A stretch of DNA of 24,885 nucleotides from DAIDKA01 sp049792815 (GTDB lineage: Bacteria > Pseudomonadota > Gammaproteobacteria > Steroidobacterales > Steroidobacteraceae), in the NCBI GenBank assembly GCA_049792815.1, contig JBARBG010000066.1:1-24885 (forward strand). Direction: 5' to 3'. This document shows positions 23,109-24,885 of the stretch, one piece after another. Under the pieces are notes generated by a model. It saw only the letters and a program-made list of their open reading frames with translations. It made no database searches and was not told the origin of the DNA. Position 1 is the stretch's first letter. Each line of letters opens with the position of its first letter. The translations under genes were made by a program, and so were the position numbers.

Positions 23109-24885
23109 CTAGTTACAGCTAAAGTCGCTGTCGCCAACCGGATGGCAAAAATCGCCCCACTTGCCGCTTGTCCGCCAATAGTCCACCAGTCCCAATTCGC
23201 GCACGAAGTCCTTGAATTGGGGTAATTGCCGAATCGACTTTTCAATTGGCCGCCACAGCGAAAACATCAGTGAGTTCCGAGCGTTGGTGTCGTTGAGCGG
23301 TACGCGCCGTAGGAGGTCCAGCGATAGCTTGGCGTCACCAAAATACGCCGCCCAGTTGGCCTCAACAATCAATAGGATCGCTTGCGGTGGCGTGTTGGGG
23401 TCGGTACCCCAGCGGCGCAGCTGGCTGAGCGCGGCTGGAGGGTTGTCCATGAGGGCCATCATGTCGGCAGTGAGCTGTGAGATATCAGTAGGGCGATCCG
23501 TGCCCGGCACGGATCGCGGAGCGGGTTGAGCCGGGACGAGTGCCGCGCGCAGCGCCGCCGGATCATGCACTGCCATGGCCCGCAAGGCCGCAGTGGACTG
23601 AACGAGTTCATTGTTCGGGAACGCGACGACTGCGCGGCGGTAGGCCCCTTCAACCTCCTTCGTTTCGCCGAGCAATTCGAGATTGATCATTACCATGACT
23701 TGCGGCAAGACGAAGATCGGGTCTGCCTGTTGCGCTATTCGTAGCAGCTCTATTGAATCGTGGGCGCGACCCACGCCGAGCAGAAATAGGCCCAACTCAA
23801 AATCCATGTTTTGGCCTAGGCCTGAGGTTGCATTGCGGGCCGATTGGAGGAGCCGCTCCGCTTCCAGCAGGTGCCCGGCATTGATCTCACGTTCGGCCAG
23901 CACAGTTTTTGCCGCCGCCGATTCCGGGGCCAGCGCGAGCACCCGATTCGTCGCCTCGCGACGCTTCAGTAGCCACTCGGCGCTGCGTTCCGGAGCAAAA
24001 ATGAGAGCGCCCCCGGTTGCGCCCGCCAGTTCAGCCCATGCGCGCGTAAAGTTGGGATCGAGCTCGACGGCCCGCTCCAGATGCGAGATCGCCTCAACCG
24101 GCGAGGCTGCTGCCAAGGCGCGCAGGAATGCATCGTACGCCTCGATACTGTGAGTGCCCCCCTCACGCAGATTTGTTACCTCAATTGGAATGCGCAGGGA
24201 TGAGGCGACAGTGCGCGCGATATTCTCCTGGATTTCAAAGATGTCCCCGGCCTTGCGGTCATAGGTCGCAGACCACAGGTGAGAGCCATCGGCCGGGTTT
24301 ATGAGCTGTGCGGTAATCCGCAGATTGTCCCCGAACTTGCGGACGCTGCCCTCCAGGATGTGATCGACGCCCAAGGTGTCGCCAATGGTTCGCAGGTCCT
24401 CGTTCTTGCCTTTGAAGGCGAACGACGAGGTTCTGCCGATTACGCGCAAACCGGGGACCTGCGTAAGCTCATTGAGCAGCTCCTCCGACAGACCATCGGA
24501 GAAATACTCCTGCTCCCGTTCCGAAGACATGTTGACGAATGGTAGTACCGCGATGGAGGGGCCGCTATCGCCCGCGGGCAACGCCGGGCGCGTCGGTGTA
24601 CTGGATACAACCGGAGTCGTAGGTCGGGCCACAGCAGCGGCCTCGTCGGAAGCGGGACGCACGAATAGAACCAGCAGACCTGCACCGATGATCAGCAATA
24701 TCGAAATGATCGTCGCCTCACCAGTTGTCACTGTCTTGAGGCTGCGGTGCCCGTGATACCAGGCGAGCGCGAGCGCGACCGGCAATCCGACGATGAGAAT
24801 CCCCAATAGCAGCCGATTGAGGGCTTCGGGCCAATGGAAAGCATGCCCCAGCAGGTCAGCGCCATGCGCGAATGCCAATGCGGCT
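23109..24885 (-). CDS. Membrane-anchored TolB-like/TPR protein, second copy (N-terminus off the window)
   Basis: 591 residues are visible; the frame is still open at the right edge (AALAFAHGADLLGHAF aligns inside the first helix of the copy at 9576-11708), so an apparent TTG start at 24878 is internal. Seen: helices LLLGILIVGLPVALALAWYHGHR and IISILLIIGAGLLVLFV, linker, then a TolB-N/FlgO-like domain SIAVLPFVNMSSEREQEYF, DGLSEELLNELTQ, VIGRTSSFAFKG, DHILEGSVRKFGDNLRIT and GSHLWSATYDRK, followed by TPR-like helices (AISHLERAVELDPNFTRAWA). It has the same layout as the first copy but is clearly diverged. No winged helix or cyclase is visible. Function unknown; probably a periplasmic scaffold or sensor. 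Confidence 0.85.
   Translation of the reverse strand, partial: AALAFAHGADLLGHAFHWPEALNRLLLGILIVGLPVALALAWYHGHRSLKTVTTGEATIISILLIIGAGLLVLFVRPASDEAAAVARPTTPVVSSTPTRPALPAGDSGPSIAVLPFVNMSSEREQEYFSDGLSEELLNELTQVPGLRVIGRTSSFAFKGKNEDLRTIGDTLGVDHILEGSVRKFGDNLRITAQLINPADGSHLWSATYDRKAGDIFEIQENIARTVASSLRIPIEVTNLREGGTHSIEAYDAFLRALAAASPVEAISHLERAVELDPNFTRAWAELAGATGGALIFAPERSAEWLLKRREATNRVLALAPESAAAKTVLAEREINAGHLLEAERLLQSARNATSGLGQNMDFELGLFLLGVGRAHDSIELLRIAQQADPIFVLPQVMVMINLELLGETKEVEGAYRRAVVAFPNNELVQSTAALRAMAVHDPAALRAALVPAQPAPRSVPGTDRPTDISQLTADMMALMDNPPAALSQLRRWGTDPNTPPQAILLIVEANWAAYFGDAKLSLDLLRRVPLNDTNARNSLMFSLWRPIEKSIRQLPQFKDFVRELGLVDYWRTSGKWGDFCHPVGDSDFSCN

Noticed and set aside
1..24885. tRNA, rRNA, CRISPR array, insertion sequence or phage gene
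   Set aside because: None of the characteristic sequences or protein motifs were seen on either strand; short RNA genes could be missed by eye.

Overview
The window looks like chromosomal DNA of a GC-rich Gram-negative bacterium, most likely a gammaproteobacterium near the Xanthomonadales/Nevskiales/Steroidobacterales. This is inferred from an outer-membrane usher, a 1163-residue TonB-dependent receptor with a C-terminal Phe, lipoproteins with lipoboxes, a GGDEF-EAL protein, and two membrane-anchored TolB-like/TPR proteins of a type I associate with that group. No rRNA, tRNA, CRISPR array, transposase or phage gene was seen.

Layout. (1) 1-3608, minus strand: a chaperone-usher pilus operon of pilin, periplasmic chaperone and usher; the usher runs off the left edge. 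(2) 3905-6264, plus: a soluble GGDEF-EAL c-di-GMP enzyme translationally coupled (ATGA) to a seven-helix membrane protein. (3) 6402-7637, plus: a BioF2/CelD-like acyltransferase, facing a minus-strand GNAT-like gene (7689-8351). (4) 8416-13277, minus: two tandem paralogous small lipoproteins, a TolB-like/TPR membrane protein and an APC-type amino-acid permease. (5) 13469-13870, plus: a small lipoprotein. (6) 13997-19974: a large TonB-dependent receptor (minus) diverging from a secreted S9 prolyl-oligopeptidase-family peptidase (plus). (7) 19984-21689, minus: a two-gene ABC-2 exporter behind a promoter that overlaps a dyad. (8) 21949-22734, minus: a His-containing membrane protein. (9) 23109 to the right edge, minus: a second TolB-like/TPR protein, truncated at its N-terminus by the window.

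How the parts may work together. The pilus operon and the c-di-GMP pair are divergent neighbours, as expected for surface attachment functions. Receptor, S9 peptidase and permease together read as a peptide scavenging set: import of oligopeptides across the outer membrane, hydrolysis, and amino-acid uptake. The most unusual items are the GGDEF-EAL/seven-helix coupling, an intergenic repeat of about 30 bp present three times in the same orientation, and a tandem lipoprotein duplication that has kept a conserved block upstream of both copies. I found no clear candidate for a wholly new defence or mobile system.
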